A stretch of DNA of 64,000 nucleotides from Actinopolyspora halophila DSM 43834 (GCF_000371785.1 NZ_AQUI01000002.1:124001-188000), one strand, 5' to 3'. Shown: positions 18,930 to 28,977, counted from the stretch's first letter. Notes: generated from the sequence alone by a model not told the origin. A program made the numbers and translations.

Positions 18930-21421
18930 GCCCGCAGCTGGGCGGCGCGCGCACGCCGGAGAACCCCGCACGTGTGCGGACCTGGACGAGGGTCGCACTG
19001 GTCGCCGTGATCGGAGTTCTGCTCACGGCGTTCGCCCCCGCCGCTCCCGAAGCGGCCGCGCAGCCGGGCGAGCAGGTCGGAATCGACGTGTCCTCGGTCA
19101 CTCCCAGTGTGGTCCGCTCCGACTCCGATCCCTTCCTCGAGATCTCCGGGAACCTGCGCAACAACGGCGACGAGACGATCAACGCGCTCGAGATGCGCCT
19201 GGAACGCGGGGAACCGCGTGCGACGCGCCCCAGCCTGGTCGAGGCGATGCGCGGCGGAGCGCAGACTTCGACCAGCACCCGTTTCACGACGGTGGCCGAC
19301 AGGCTCGCGCCGGGACAGCGCACCTCGTTCGAGCTGCGCGTCGAGCTGAAGGGGACCGGTCCGCAGTCGCTGGGCCTGGAGCGCCCCGGAGTGTACCCCC
19401 TGCTGCTCAACGTCAACGGCGACCTGGCCCCGCAACGCAGGGCCAGGGTCGGTTCCGCGAACTTCATGCTTCCGGTGCTGTCCTTACCCGGGGGCTCCGC
19501 CGAGGCGCCCGCGAAAAGCACCGGCATCACCACGCTGATACCGCTGGTCGACTACCCGCACATGGCCCAGGAGCAACTGCCGGGACGGCCGACCATCCTC
19601 ACCGACGACCGCCTCGCGAAATCGCTGGCCCCCGGCGGTCGACTCTCCGAACTCGTCGACGTCGTCTCCGACGAGGTCCCGGCCGACTCCACGCTCGGGA
19701 AGAGCGTCTGCTTCGCGATCGATCCCGACCTGATAATCACGGCCAAGGCCATGGCCGAGGGCTATCAGGTACGCGAACAGAGCGGCAGGACCGTGCGCGG
19801 CACCGGCTCCCGAACGGCCGCGGACTGGCTGAACCGGCTGCGGGAAGCCGTCGAGGGACGCTGCGTGCTCTCCCTGCCGTACAGCGACGCGGACCTGGTC
19901 GCGCTGGCCCGAGCCGGGCTGCCGGACCTGATCCGGGGGTCGATGGACGGTTCCGGGCTGATAAGCAGCGAGCTCAACGTCACGGTCCGCGACGACGTCC
20001 TCTGGCCCGCAGACGGCGCCCTGGACCGCTCGACCGCCTCCCAACTGGCCGACACTTCCGTGCGCAGCGTGCTGATGCACCCCGACTCGTTGGCGGGCAC
20101 CAGCGGAACGCTGCGCCCCGTGCGGCTGAACACCGGGAACCCGGACTACGCCCCCACCGCACGCAAGATCGACCCGCTGGTCGCCGACGCGCTGAACCCG
20201 GCACGGGGACAGCAGGCGGGGGGCTCGACCGGCCTGGCTCCCACCGGGGACGGAATGCCCTCGGTGCTCGACGGGTTGGCCGCGCTGACCTTCCGGGCGA
20301 ACAAGGCCGCCGTGGCCGGCGACACGATCATCGCCCCGCCACGCAGGTGGAACCCGGACGGAGCGGAACTGCGCGGGTTCCTCTCCGGACTGCGGAGCCT
20401 GGAAAAGGCCGATTACGTGCGACCGGAACCACTTCCGTCGGCGGATTCGGGCGGCACGGGCAGCGGTGACTCCTCCGCGGAGACGTCCACCTCGTCCACC
20501 GGCGAATCCCCGCGGCGGGCCGCACCCACCTACCCCGCCAGCAGCGAGCGCGCCGAGATCCCCCCCACGGTGCTGGACGAACTCGCAGCGCAGAACTACA
20601 AGGTCGGCCAGCTGTACAACGCCGCGGAACGCGAGCCCGCGTTGAACGTGGACCCGGCCAGCGTGACCACCCCGCTGCGCAACGGGCTGTTGCACGGTGC
20701 TTCCAGCGCGTGGCGGGGCAACGGGAAAGCGGCGTCCCACTGGGTCGACGTGGCCAGCCGAACCCTCGAGGGCGTGTTGGACGGGGTCCACACGGCCAAG
20801 TTCGACGGCCAGATAACGCTGACCTCCTCGCAGGGCAAGATCCTCGTCACGGTGCAGAACGACCTGCCGGTCAACATCCGGTTCAAGCTGCACGTGGACA
20901 GCCCCCCCGGGGTCCAGGTGGACGATCTCGGGGTGCTCAAGGTGCCCGCCAACGGCAGTCGGCTCTTCCTGCCGGAGACCACCGTGGAGCGTTCGGGCAA
21001 GTTCACCGTGGACGTGACCCTGCGCACCGAAGGGGGGGCCAAGCTTGGCCAGACGCGCAGGCTGCGGGTCGACTCGGACGCCTACGGGACGGTGCCCCTG
21101 ATCCTCACGATCACCGCGGCCGCGCTGCTCGTGCTGCTGTCGGCCCGTCGTATCGTGCGCAGGATCCGCTCCCGTGGCAACGGTTCGAGCGGCGGGAGCG
21201 ACTCGAACGGCGGGAGCGGAACGGACCCGGACGGAACGGGGAACTCACCCGGCACCGGGGAGACCGAGGACACACCCGGGGAGGACAACCCCGCTTCCTC
21301 CGAGACGTCCCCGGATGAGGAGACTCCCCGTCCGGAGGGCCACGACGGCCCACCCGAGCGGGGAACCGGCGAGGACGGTCCCACCGAACCGACCACCGAC
21401 AACGATCCACGGCGAAGCTGA
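18926..21421 (+). CDS. DUF6049 family envelope protein
   Basis: An 831-residue secreted or membrane-anchored protein. An N-terminal hydrophobic segment (residues ~23-46, ending APEAAAQPG) looks like a signal peptide. A long extracellular region includes an N-terminal Ig-like part ([22 protein letters not shown]). A single transmembrane helix lies near 724-738 ([18 protein letters not shown]), and the cytoplasmic tail is acidic and Gly/Ser/Glu-rich. It corresponds to Rv3909 by position, directly ahead of murJ. The role is unknown, though its constant neighbourhood suggests cell-envelope work. Residues 505-540 are Ser/Thr/Gly-rich linker. Coupled to the Nudix gene by an ATGA overlap. Confidence 0.85.
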   Translation: MSPQLGGARTPENPARVRTWTRVALVAVIGVLLTAFAPAAPEAAAQPGEQVGIDVSSVTPSVVRSDSDPFLEISGNLRNNGDETINALEMRLERGEPRATRPSLVEAMRGGAQTSTSTRFTTVADRLAPGQRTSFELRVELKGTGPQSLGLERPGVYPLLLNVNGDLAPQRRARVGSANFMLPVLSLPGGSAEAPAKSTGITTLIPLVDYPHMAQEQLPGRPTILTDDRLAKSLAPGGRLSELVDVVSDEVPADSTLGKSVCFAIDPDLIITAKAMAEGYQVREQSGRTVRGTGSRTAADWLNRLREAVEGRCVLSLPYSDADLVALARAGLPDLIRGSMDGSGLISSELNVTVRDDVLWPADGALDRSTASQLADTSVRSVLMHPDSLAGTSGTLRPVRLNTGNPDYAPTARKIDPLVADALNPARGQQAGGSTGLAPTGDGMPSVLDGLAALTFRANKAAVAGDTIIAPPRRWNPDGAELRGFLSGLRSLEKADYVRPEPLPSADSGGTGSGDSSAETSTSSTGESPRRAAPTYPASSERAEIPPTVLDELAAQNYKVGQLYNAAEREPALNVDPASVTTPLRNGLLHGASSAWRGNGKAASHWVDVASRTLEGVLDGVHTAKFDGQITLTSSQGKILVTVQNDLPVNIRFKLHVDSPPGVQVDDLGVLKVPANGSRLFLPETTVERSGKFTVDVTLRTEGGAKLGQTRRLRVDSDAYGTVPLILTITAAALLVLLSARRIVRRIRSRGNGSSGGSDSNGGSGTDPDGTGNSPGTGETEDTPGEDNPASSETSPDEETPRPEGHDGPPERGTGEDGPTEPTTDNDPRRS

Positions 21422-21431
21422 TTGAAATCTT

Positions 21432-21590
21432 CCGTGCGGGTTGGCAGGGTGCCCGCTCGGCGGTGCCGGTGGGCAGCGTGCTCGTCTCGGCGCTGCCCGC
21501 GCCGAAAGGACACCCCAACCGTCGACTCGGTCGGGAAACCTCAGTGAGAGCCTTTGCGAGGGCCTCCTGCCCGGAAACGATCGCCCCCGT
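21432..21590. repeat. Dispersed repeat, family B, degraded copy upstream of murJ
   Basis: Shares GGTGCCGGTGGGCAGCGT, TCGGCGCTGCCCGCGCCGAAAG and GAAACCTCAGTGAGAGCC with other family B members (compare the complement of 29242-29433). It occupies most of the 312-base gap between the DUF6049 gene and murJ. Confidence 0.55.
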
Positions 21591-21733
21591 GGGGATCATC
21601 GTGCTTTCAGGTGAAAGCCCCGACCTTTCGGTATCCGGACACTCGGCGAGAACGACCGTCGAAGGGGTGCTTTCCGTTAGCATGGCCGGGTTGTACACGC
21701 ACGGGTGCGCACACCGAGCGAAGGAATGAGTTG

Positions 21734-23635
21734 GTGAACGGAGAGAACCGCGCCGGAGCCCTCGGCTATCAGTGGCGTGGCCCCGGTGAGGAGGAAGCTC
21801 ACCCGACCGAACCGATTCCGCGGTTGGCCGGTCCGCTGGCCGGAACCGCGTTCCCGGAGCGGGACGGCATCTCCGGCAACGCCGACGAACTGACCCAGCC
21901 GATCCCGGCGCTCGGGCGCAGCCCGGGCAACGTGCGCTCCGAACAGCACACCGAGGTGATCCCCACAGTGGGCGAACCACACGGCAGCGGGACGTCCGAG
22001 CATCCCGGCGCGGAGCACGGAGCGGCCGAGCAGGAGCCGGAGGGAAAGAAGTCCCTGCTCAAGGCCACCGGCTCGATGGCCGTGGCAACGCTGGTCAGCC
22101 GCATCACCGGCTTCGGCTGGAAACTGGTGCTGGCCTACACCGTCGGCTTCGGCGTGATCAACGACTCGTTCACGGTGGCCAACACACTCCCGACCAGCAT
22201 CTTCGAGCTGCTCATCGGCGGTGTGCTCACCAGCGTGATCGTCCCCGTGCTCGTGCGGGCGCAGAAGACCGACGCGGACGGGGGGCAGGCCTACGTCCAG
22301 AAGCTGCTCGCCGCCTCCGGGCTGGTGCTGCTGGCGGGCACCCTGCTGTCGCTGCTGGCCGCGCCCGGGCTGGTGTGGCTGTACATGGGCGACTCGGAGA
22401 AGGCCAGTCCGGAGCTGGCCACCGGCCTCGCCTACCTGCTGCTGCCGCAGATCCTGTTCTACGGGGCCAGCGCGCTGTTCAGCGCGCTGTTGCAGTCCAA
22501 GCACGTCTTCGGCCCCCCGGCGTGGGCCCCCGTGCTGAACAACGTGGTCATCATCGCCACGCTGCTCGTCTACAGGGCGGTACCGGGGGAGCTGACCCTC
22601 GACCCGGTGCGGATGAGCGACGCGCACCTGCTGACGCTCGGCATCGGGGTGAGCTGCGGTGTGTTCGCCCAGGCGTGCATCCAGCTGCCCGCGCTGCGCA
22701 AAACCGGCCTGAACTTCGTCCCCCGGCTCGGCTGGGACTCCAGGCTCTCCGAGTTCGGGGGGATGACGCTGTGGATGCTCGGCTACGTGGGGGTCAGCCA
22801 GATCGGCCTGCTCGCGCTGTCCCGGGTCGCCACCTCCTCCGACCCGGGTTCCTGGGCCATCTACAACTACGTGTGGATGCTGCTGCAACTGCCCTACGGC
22901 GTGATCGGGTTCTCCGTGATGACCGCGATCCTGCCGCGCATGAGCGCCGCGGCCGCCGAGAAGGACCACGCGCGGATGGTCGACGACCTGTCGCTGGGCA
23001 ACAGGTTGTCCACGGTCGCGCTGATGCCGATCAGCGCGATCATGACCGCGCTGGGAGTGCCGATCGCGGTGGCACTGTTCTCCATCAAGGACGGCAGCGG
23101 TTCGACCGAACAGCTCGGCCTCGCCCTCGCCGTCTCCTCCTTCGGCGTGCTGCCCTTCGCGATCACCATGATGCAGATGCGCGCCTTCTACGCGATGAAG
23201 GACGCGCGCACCCCGACGCTGATCATGGTCGTGATGACCGTGTTCAAGGTGTTCATGGCGATCGCGGTCGGAGCGCTCATCGCCCCGGAGAACGTGGTGC
23301 TCGGGCTGACCTTCACCAATTCGTTCACCTTCGTCGTCGGCTCTTTCGTGGGCGAGTTCTGGCTGCGTTCCCGGTTGGGTCCGCTCGGAAGCAGGCGCTT
23401 CCTGAACACCCTCGGACGCACCCTGCTCGCCTCGGTGGCGGGCGCGCTGGTCGCGTGGCTGATCAGCAGCGGCGTCGACGGCCTGGTCGATGACGGCCTC
23501 GTGAGCGGCTGGCTGCGGCTGGCCTCCGGCGGTGTCTGCGGGCTGGTCGTCATCCTCGCCTGCATGTGGCTGCTGCGCGTTGCCGAACTGCAACCAGCGT
23601 TCAGCCGAATCACCGGTCTGCTGCGTCGCCGGTGA
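21734..23635 (+). CDS. murJ: Lipid II flippase MurJ
   Basis: A 634-residue member of the MurJ/MviN (MOP) superfamily that flips lipid II for peptidoglycan synthesis. The first ~110 residues are hydrophilic and Glu-rich. The membrane domain begins at GSMAVATLVSRITGFGWKLVL and shows about 14 hydrophobic helices to the end (WLLRVAEL). In mycobacteria the homologue Rv3910 also carries a pseudokinase and an extracellular domain in the same chain; here these are in the next gene. GTG at 21734 is chosen because AAGGA lies eight bases upstream and in-frame sequence further 5' is repeat-derived. Confidence 0.93.
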   Translation: MNGENRAGALGYQWRGPGEEEAHPTEPIPRLAGPLAGTAFPERDGISGNADELTQPIPALGRSPGNVRSEQHTEVIPTVGEPHGSGTSEHPGAEHGAAEQEPEGKKSLLKATGSMAVATLVSRITGFGWKLVLAYTVGFGVINDSFTVANTLPTSIFELLIGGVLTSVIVPVLVRAQKTDADGGQAYVQKLLAASGLVLLAGTLLSLLAAPGLVWLYMGDSEKASPELATGLAYLLLPQILFYGASALFSALLQSKHVFGPPAWAPVLNNVVIIATLLVYRAVPGELTLDPVRMSDAHLLTLGIGVSCGVFAQACIQLPALRKTGLNFVPRLGWDSRLSEFGGMTLWMLGYVGVSQIGLLALSRVATSSDPGSWAIYNYVWMLLQLPYGVIGFSVMTAILPRMSAAAAEKDHARMVDDLSLGNRLSTVALMPISAIMTALGVPIAVALFSIKDGSGSTEQLGLALAVSSFGVLPFAITMMQMRAFYAMKDARTPTLIMVVMTVFKVFMAIAVGALIAPENVVLGLTFTNSFTFVVGSFVGEFWLRSRLGPLGSRRFLNTLGRTLLASVAGALVAWLISSGVDGLVDDGLVSGWLRLASGGVCGLVVILACMWLLRVAELQPAFSRITGLLRRR

Positions 23636-23783
23636 CGGCAGCGTCACGTACTCTCGGACGGGGAGTCTCTACGGCGGGGCGTACGAGGAGGGCGGCCTTT
23701 TTCCGGCCGCGGAAACGCCCCTGGCACGAGCGGGGATCGCGTTCGGCGAATCTTCGCCGACGGGAAGAATCGGGAGACGGCAG

Positions 23784-25418
23784 GTGAGCGGAAAACCGAC
23801 CGGACAGGCGGGTGCCGGACAGCAGGACGCCAACCAGTACGACAACACCGTGCACCAGGAGAGTCCCGCGAACGCGGGGCACTCCCAGGAGCCGCCGCTC
23901 GCGCCGGGAGCCGTGCTCGACCACGGACGATATCGGCTGCTCGCCAAGGTCGGTTCGGACAATCGCTGCAACGCCCAGCTCTGGCGCGCCAAGGACGGGG
24001 TGCTGGGCCGCGACGTGGCGCTGACCATCATCGTGGGGGACCGGGCCGACGCCGACCAGGCCGCCAACGCGCGACGCACTCTCGAACGGGCGATGCACGC
24101 GAGCACCTTCAACCACGTCGGCGTCGCCCGAGTGCTCGACGTGGTCCACAACTCACCGGGCGATCCGGACGGAGTGCTCGGCATCGTCATCGCGGAATGG
24201 ACCCACGGCAGTGACCTGACCGAGCTGATCTCCGACGGCCCGCTGGCTCCCGGAGGGGCGGCGCGCTTGCTGCAGCCCCTGGCCGCGGCGGTGGAAGCAG
24301 CCCACCACGCGGGTCTGGTGCTGGGGATAGACCATCCCCAGCGGGTGCGGGTCACCGCCTCCGGCGAGATCAGGATGGCGTTTCCCGGACCGATGCCCCA
24401 CGCGGGATCCGGGGAGGACGTACGCGGGCTCGGAGCCGTGCTGTACCTGCTGCTGACCGGACGATGGGCCCTGCCCGGCGCGCCGGAGGGGGTGTCCTCC
24501 GCCCCGGCCGACTCCGAGGGCAACGTCGTCCCCCCGCGCACGTTGCGACCCGCCGTCCCGCTCGAGCTGTCCACGGTGTCCACCCGCGCTCTCGGGAGCC
24601 CCGAGTCGCACGGCACCACGGGAGGAGTACGCACCGGCGCCGCCGTCCTGCGGGTGCTGGAGCAGTACGCCCAGCAGGAGTCTGCCGACACCGTGATGCA
24701 CTCCACCCCGGCAGGCACCGGCGAGTCGCACAGCAACGAGGTGTGGAACCGCGAGGACCCCAAGCCCGACCCGGCCAAACGACGCAAGCTCGTGCTCAGC
24801 GTCAGCGTGCTCGCCGTGGCCACCGTCGTGGTGCTCGGTTGGCTCGCGGCGAACCTGATCGGCCTGTTCGCCGGCTCGAGCTCCTCCGGTCCTCCCGTGG
24901 TGCTGAACCCCGACGAGAACGGCAGCACCACGAGTGAGCGTTCCGACCAGGGCTCGCAACAGCAGCAGCCGAAACCCGTCGCGGTCTCCGACTCGAGTGT
25001 CTTCGTCACCGAGAAGGACCGCGACCACAAGGACGAGATCGGCAATGTGCACGACGGGGATTCCGGCACGCACTGGCAGACCGACAACTACAACGACCAG
25101 CTCGGAAACGGGTTCAAGAACGGCATCGGGGTCATGCTGACGCTGGAGAACCCGTCGAAACTCAGCGAAGTGGACATACGGTCCCCGAGCTCGGGGACCG
25201 AGGTGGAGATCCGCAGCGCTTCGAGTGCCTCGCCGAGCCTCTCCGACGCCGACGTCATCGGCAGCGGGGAACTGGAGGAAGGCACCACCGGGATATCGGT
25301 GGAAACGGACGAGTCGACCTCGCACGTGCTGGTGTGGATCACCGGGCTGGCCTCCGGGGATCGCTACAGCTCCCAGATCGACGAGATCGAGGTGATGGGG
25401 ACGTCCGGCCAGTCCTGA
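23784..25418 (+). CDS. MviN-type pseudokinase with extracellular domain
   Basis: A 544-residue membrane protein. Residues ~45-290 have the shape of a Ser/Thr kinase (YRLLAKVGSDNRCNAQLWRAK, LLQPLAAAVEAAHHAGLVLG, VRGLGAVLYLLLTGRWALP). The catalytic features are gone: the VAxK lysine is replaced (VALTII), the HRD loop is LGIDHP, and DFG is replaced by MAFPGP. A single transmembrane helix at ~336-364 is followed by an extracellular domain (VFVTEKDRDHKDEIGNVHDG, SEVDIRSPSSG) resembling the F5/8-type C region of mycobacterial MviN. It probably regulates MurJ by recruiting an FHA partner such as FhaA after phosphorylation by PknB; this is inferred from Rv3910. GTG at 23784 has GGGAG about nine bases upstream. 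Confidence 0.85.
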   Translation: MSGKPTGQAGAGQQDANQYDNTVHQESPANAGHSQEPPLAPGAVLDHGRYRLLAKVGSDNRCNAQLWRAKDGVLGRDVALTIIVGDRADADQAANARRTLERAMHASTFNHVGVARVLDVVHNSPGDPDGVLGIVIAEWTHGSDLTELISDGPLAPGGAARLLQPLAAAVEAAHHAGLVLGIDHPQRVRVTASGEIRMAFPGPMPHAGSGEDVRGLGAVLYLLLTGRWALPGAPEGVSSAPADSEGNVVPPRTLRPAVPLELSTVSTRALGSPESHGTTGGVRTGAAVLRVLEQYAQQESADTVMHSTPAGTGESHSNEVWNREDPKPDPAKRRKLVLSVSVLAVATVVVLGWLAANLIGLFAGSSSSGPPVVLNPDENGSTTSERSDQGSQQQQPKPVAVSDSSVFVTEKDRDHKDEIGNVHDGDSGTHWQTDNYNDQLGNGFKNGIGVMLTLENPSKLSEVDIRSPSSGTEVEIRSASSASPSLSDADVIGSGELEEGTTGISVETDESTSHVLVWITGLASGDRYSSQIDEIEVMGTSGQS

Positions 25419-25456
25419 CTGATCGGGTTGCCGGTTCCGTTGCTGGGGTGGTTGCT

Positions 25457-25565
25457 TAGCCGGCACGTGAGTCCGCCCCTCGCCAGCGTTGGGCACGCTC
25501 TCGAGCAGCCACCTACGCGGCGAGGGGCCCGGCCTTGCGATGCTTCCGACTCACGCACCGGAGCT
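25457..25565. repeat. Dispersed palindromic repeat, family A, copy 2
   Basis: Runs from TAGCCGGCACGTGAGTC to CCGACTCACGCACCGGAGCT. It matches the copy at 33551-33660 at most positions, with the same terminal inverted repeat and GCAGCCACCTACGCGGCGAG in the middle. It sits directly after the pseudokinase gene. Confidence 0.75.
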
Positions 25566-25728
25566 TCTCCTCCTGCGCGAGCTCAAAGCGCTCACCTCGA
25601 ACGGAACCTTCTCCCGGGAGTGCGCAGAGTTCCCTGCGGAACGCAGCGCCGAACTTCCGGCCAGGAACTCCCGACCAAGAGCTCCACGCCAATGCAAGCG
25701 CTTACGAGCCTACGCACTCCGACCGACC

Positions 25729-25838
25729 GCGGGTTCTCAGTCGAGTGCCCGGCGAGGACGGCCGGAGACGTTGTGTAGGCCGCTACCCGATGTCGGGGCA
25801 CCCGCAGCCGGGCGCCGACTGAGGTTCCGCCACCCGCA
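25729..25838. repeat. Dispersed palindromic repeat, family B, copy upstream of sigM
   Basis: GCGGGTTCTCAG, CGGCGAGGACGGCC, GACGTTGTGTAGG, GTCGGGGCACCCGCAGCC and GAGGTTCCGCCAC follow in the family order. It shares the 13-base string GACGTTGTGTAGG with the copy before recF. With the family A copy it fills the ~520-base gap before sigM. Confidence 0.7.
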
Positions 25839-25939
25839 CCGGCGGGCAGAAGGATCCGCCGCCCCTCGAACCGAACCGCCGACTCTCCTACCTACATCTG
25901 GTGGATTCGCTCCGGCACGTGATCAGTAGGGTTCGAGAC

Positions 25940-26548
25940 GTGTCAGAAACCGCCAGTTCGGATGCCGACCTCATAGCGGCCCACCTCTCCGGGGACCGGC
26001 AGGCCTTCTCCGAGCTCTTCCGGCGGCACCGCGATCGGCTGTGGTCCGTGGCACTACGCACGATGCGGGATCCGGACGAGGCCGCCGACGCGCTGCAGGA
26101 GGCGATGATCTCCGCTTTCCGCAACGCGAGCTCCTTCCGCGCCGAGTCGAGAGTCACCACCTGGTTGCACCGGATAGTAGTGAACGCCTGCCTCGACCGG
26201 ATGCGCAGACAGCGCACGAGAGCCACCGTCCCGTTGCCGGAGAGCGGCCCCGGAGAGCCCGCACACCCGCACGACAGGATCGCCGAACACGACACGAGGA
26301 TGGTCGTCGAGGACGCGCTCGCCCAGCTGCCCGAGGACCAACGTGCCCCCATCGTGCTCGTGGACGTCGAGGGATACCCGGTGTCCGAGGCCGCGCGGAT
26401 GCTCGAGGTGGCCGAGGGAACGGTCAAGAGCCGTTGTGCGCGCGGCCGGATAAAACTCGCACAACTTCTCGGGCACCTGCGGAACCCGAGTGTGCGTACG
26501 GACGTCCCAGATGGAGGCATGGCCACATGTCGACGGGAGGGACGATGA
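25940..26548 (+). CDS. sigM: ECF sigma factor SigM
   Basis: A 202-residue extracytoplasmic-function sigma-70 factor. Region 2 runs through FSELFRRHRDRLWSVALRTM and DEAADALQEAMISAF. Region 4 includes LPEDQRAPIVLVDVEGYPVS and EAARMLEVAEGTVKSRCARGR. Synteny (murJ, pseudokinase, sigM, anti-sigma, trxB, trxA, cwlM) identifies it as the SigM equivalent. GTG at 25940 gives a start aligned with the family (SETASSDADLIAAHLSGDR); a longer GTG start at 25901 has no ribosome binding site. The stop overlaps the anti-sigma start (ATGA), the usual coupling for sigma/anti-sigma pairs. Confidence 0.92.
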   Translation: MSETASSDADLIAAHLSGDRQAFSELFRRHRDRLWSVALRTMRDPDEAADALQEAMISAFRNASSFRAESRVTTWLHRIVVNACLDRMRRQRTRATVPLPESGPGEPAHPHDRIAEHDTRMVVEDALAQLPEDQRAPIVLVDVEGYPVSEAARMLEVAEGTVKSRCARGRIKLAQLLGHLRNPSVRTDVPDGGMATCRREGR

Positions 26549-27411
26549 GTGGCGAGGAGCTGGGCGCCGGGACACCTCGGGACCCGGACTGGTCCCCGGA
26601 CGTGTTGGCCGATCTGCACGCGGGCGCCCTCGACGAGGAAACGGCCGGACGAATCGACTCGGCCGCGAGAACCGACCCGGAGGCCGTCGCCATACTGACG
26701 GCCCTGGAGAACACGCGAGCAGAACTCGCCGGACAGACCGCTTTCGAGATACCGGAAGAGGTCGCGGCCCGCATCGAGAGCTCACTGGCGGCCGAACCGC
26801 TGCCCCCACCCGCCGCGGACGCGGGACAGGAGGAACGGGCCGACCCCGCGGCCGAATCACCGCGGGAACACCCCGCCCCGGAGTCCGCGGAGTCCGACCA
26901 GCCCCTTCCCGACGACGTCACCCCCATCGGCAGGGCCCGCGGGCGCGGCAGCCGCCGCCGCAGGGCTTTCGCGCTGGGTTCCGGCCTGGTGGCCGCCGCT
27001 GCGGTCCTGCTGGCCGTGGTGCTGATCATCCAACCGAACCAGACGACGCGGGAGAGCACCAGGGCGGACGACACGGTCGCGGCTCCACAGCCGGGAGGCG
27101 AGGAGCCGTCCCCGCTGGCGCTGACCGGCGATCGAGTCGAGCTCGACGGACGACAGCTCCAGGAGGTGCTCGCCTCCGAGCAGTACGTCGACTCCCTGGT
27201 CGCTCCGCAGCGATTGCTGGCGTGCTTACGGGCGAACGGGATCGAGGACGGTTCCCCCCTCGGATCCAGGGAGATCAGCTTCAACGGGCAGCGAGCCCAG
27301 CTGATGGTGCTGTCCACCGGGGAGATCGGCCGGTTCCGGCTGCTGGCCGTTGGGCCGGAGTGCGGACCGGGCGATCCGGCGACGCTCTCGGACACCGTCG
27401 TGGGCGGCTGA
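26545..27411 (+). CDS. SigM-associated membrane anti-sigma factor
   Basis: A 288-residue single-pass protein in the Rv3912 position. The cytoplasmic N-terminus (DWSPDVLADLHAGALDEETA) resembles an anti-sigma domain but lacks the HxxxCxxC zinc motif. A Pro/Glu-rich linker follows, then a basic stretch and a transmembrane helix at ~142-165 (LGSGLVAAAAVLLAVVLII). The extracellular part holds two cysteines, near 226 (LACLRANG) and 273 (GPECGPG), which could form a disulfide. ATG at 26545 follows GGGAGG and overlaps the sigM stop. Expected to hold SigM inactive at the membrane; the releasing signal is unknown. Confidence 0.82.
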   Translation: MSGEELGAGTPRDPDWSPDVLADLHAGALDEETAGRIDSAARTDPEAVAILTALENTRAELAGQTAFEIPEEVAARIESSLAAEPLPPPAADAGQEERADPAAESPREHPAPESAESDQPLPDDVTPIGRARGRGSRRRRAFALGSGLVAAAAVLLAVVLIIQPNQTTRESTRADDTVAAPQPGGEEPSPLALTGDRVELDGRQLQEVLASEQYVDSLVAPQRLLACLRANGIEDGSPLGSREISFNGQRAQLMVLSTGEIGRFRLLAVGPECGPGDPATLSDTVVGG

Positions 27412-27508
27412 CCGAGAACCACGGCCGCGGACAACACCCGTGGCGGAGCCACCCGGCGGGACCGGTCCCCGTCCAACATGTGGGTGCGGGCACGTGTACG
27501 GAGGGGGC

Positions 27509-27537
27509 GGGAACAAGCGGGACCTAGTATCGCGTTG
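27509..27537 (+). promoter_or_regulatory. Candidate SigR/SigH-type (thiol-stress) promoter of trxBA
   Basis: GGGAAC at 27509-27514 and GTTG at 27534-27537 are separated by 19 bases, close to the redox sigma consensus GGAA(T/C)-N18/19-GTT that drives thioredoxin operons in Streptomyces (SigR) and mycobacteria (SigH). It lies about 60 bases before trxB. SigM recognition is possible too. Confidence 0.5.
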
Positions 27538-27596
27538 ACGAACAAGCGCGGGGACATCTACCACCCGCGAACGAAGTGACCGAGGGAAGGGGCGCG

Positions 27597-28610
27597 GTGA
27601 CTGGCGACGTCCGGAACCTGATCATCGTTGGCTCCGGCCCTGCCGGCTACACCGCAGCGGTGTACGCGGCCAGGGCCGAGCTGCAACCACTGGTCTTCGA
27701 GGGAACCCAGTACGGGGGAGAACTCATGACCACTACCGATGTGGAGAACTATCCCGGCTTTCGAGACGGGATCATGGGCCCCGAGTTGATGGAGCAGTTC
27801 CGCGCGCAGGCGGACCGCTTCGGGGCAGAGCTCAAGACCGAGGACGTCGACGGGATCGACCTCGGTGGCCCGGTCAAGACCGTGACCGCGCACGGTGTCG
27901 AGTACCGCGCGAAAGCCGTGGTCCTGGCGATGGGCGCGGCCGCGCGCTACGTCGGCGTCCCCGGGGAGGAGCAGCTGCTCGGGCGCGGCGTGTCGGCGTG
28001 CGCGACCTGCGACGGATTCTTCTTCCGGGATCAGGACATCGCCGTGGTCGGCGGGGGCGACTCCGCCATGGAGGAGGCGACCTTCCTCACCCGGTTCGCC
28101 CGTTCGGTGACGATCCTGCACCGCCGCGAGGACTTCCGCGCCTCCAAGATCATGCTCGAACGCGCGCAGGCGAACGAGAAGATCCACTGGCGCACCAACA
28201 CGGTCGTCACAGCGGTCAACGGCGAGAGCACCGTCTCGGGGCTGACCGTGCGCGACACCGTAACCGGATCCGAGTCCGAACTCCCCGTCACCGGCATGTT
28301 CGTGGCGATCGGGCACGACCCGCGCAGCAAGCTCGTCTCCGATCAGGTCGAGGTGGACGAGGAAGGCTACGTGCAGGTGCGTCAGCCCTCCACCGCCACC
28401 GACATCCCTGGCGTGTTCGCGGCCGGTGACCTGGTGGACAAGACATACCGGCAGGCCGTCACGGCCGCCGGATCGGGTTGCTCGGCGGCCATCGACGCGG
28501 AACGCTGGCTCGCCGAACAGGAAGCCTCCGAAAGCGCCGAGGTCGCCTCGGAACTCGTCGGGGGTGGATACGGTCCCGCCGCCGAGGCCGACGCGGCGGC
28601 AGCCCGCTGA
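27597..28610 (+). CDS. trxB: Thioredoxin reductase
   Basis: A 337-residue FAD/NADPH flavoenzyme that reduces thioredoxin. The FAD-binding motif is [17 protein letters not shown] near residues 9-26, the redox-active pair is CATC at ~135-138, and the NADPH motif is [18 protein letters not shown] contacts recur at [25 protein letters not shown] at 27597 lies behind GGGAAGGGG and gives the family start ([11 protein letters not shown]). The C-terminal ~25 residues are an Ala/Glu-rich extension. trxA follows after 40 bases, so the two form an operon. Confidence 0.96.
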   Translation: MTGDVRNLIIVGSGPAGYTAAVYAARAELQPLVFEGTQYGGELMTTTDVENYPGFRDGIMGPELMEQFRAQADRFGAELKTEDVDGIDLGGPVKTVTAHGVEYRAKAVVLAMGAAARYVGVPGEEQLLGRGVSACATCDGFFFRDQDIAVVGGGDSAMEEATFLTRFARSVTILHRREDFRASKIMLERAQANEKIHWRTNTVVTAVNGESTVSGLTVRDTVTGSESELPVTGMFVAIGHDPRSKLVSDQVEVDEEGYVQVRQPSTATDIPGVFAAGDLVDKTYRQAVTAAGSGCSAAIDAERWLAEQEASESAEVASELVGGGYGPAAEADAAAAR

Positions 28611-28650
28611 CAACATCCGCAGCAGAGCAGAACACCGCAAAGGAGATGAC

Positions 28651-28977
28651 ATGTCCGCCAAGCCGGTTACCGTCGACGCAGACTCGTTCAAGAACGACGT
28701 GCTGAACAACGACAAGCCCGTACTGGTCGACTTCTGGGCCACCTGGTGCGGCCCGTGCAAGATGGTCGCCCCCGTTCTGGAGGAGATCGCCTCCGAGCAC
28801 GAGGGCAAGATCACCATCGCCAAGCTCGACATCGACCAGAACCCCGGCGTCGCCAGGGACTACCAGGTGATGTCGGTTCCGACGCTGCTGCTGTTCTCCA
28901 ACGGGGAGCCGGTCAAGCAGATCGTCGGTGCCAAGCCGAAGGCCCAGCTGCTGGAGGACCTGGCCGACTACCTGTGA
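28651..28977 (+). CDS. trxA: Thioredoxin
   Basis: A 108-residue classical thioredoxin with WCGPC at residues 32-36, the buried Asp region (VLVDFWATW) and the cis-proline segment MSVPTLLLF. Electron donor is TrxB encoded just upstream. AAAGGAG lies about seven bases before the ATG at 28651. A perfect hairpin (29057-29106) closes the operon. Confidence 0.96.
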   Translation: MSAKPVTVDADSFKNDVLNNDKPVLVDFWATWCGPCKMVAPVLEEIASEHEGKITIAKLDIDQNPGVARDYQVMSVPTLLLFSNGEPVKQIVGAKPKAQLLEDLADYL

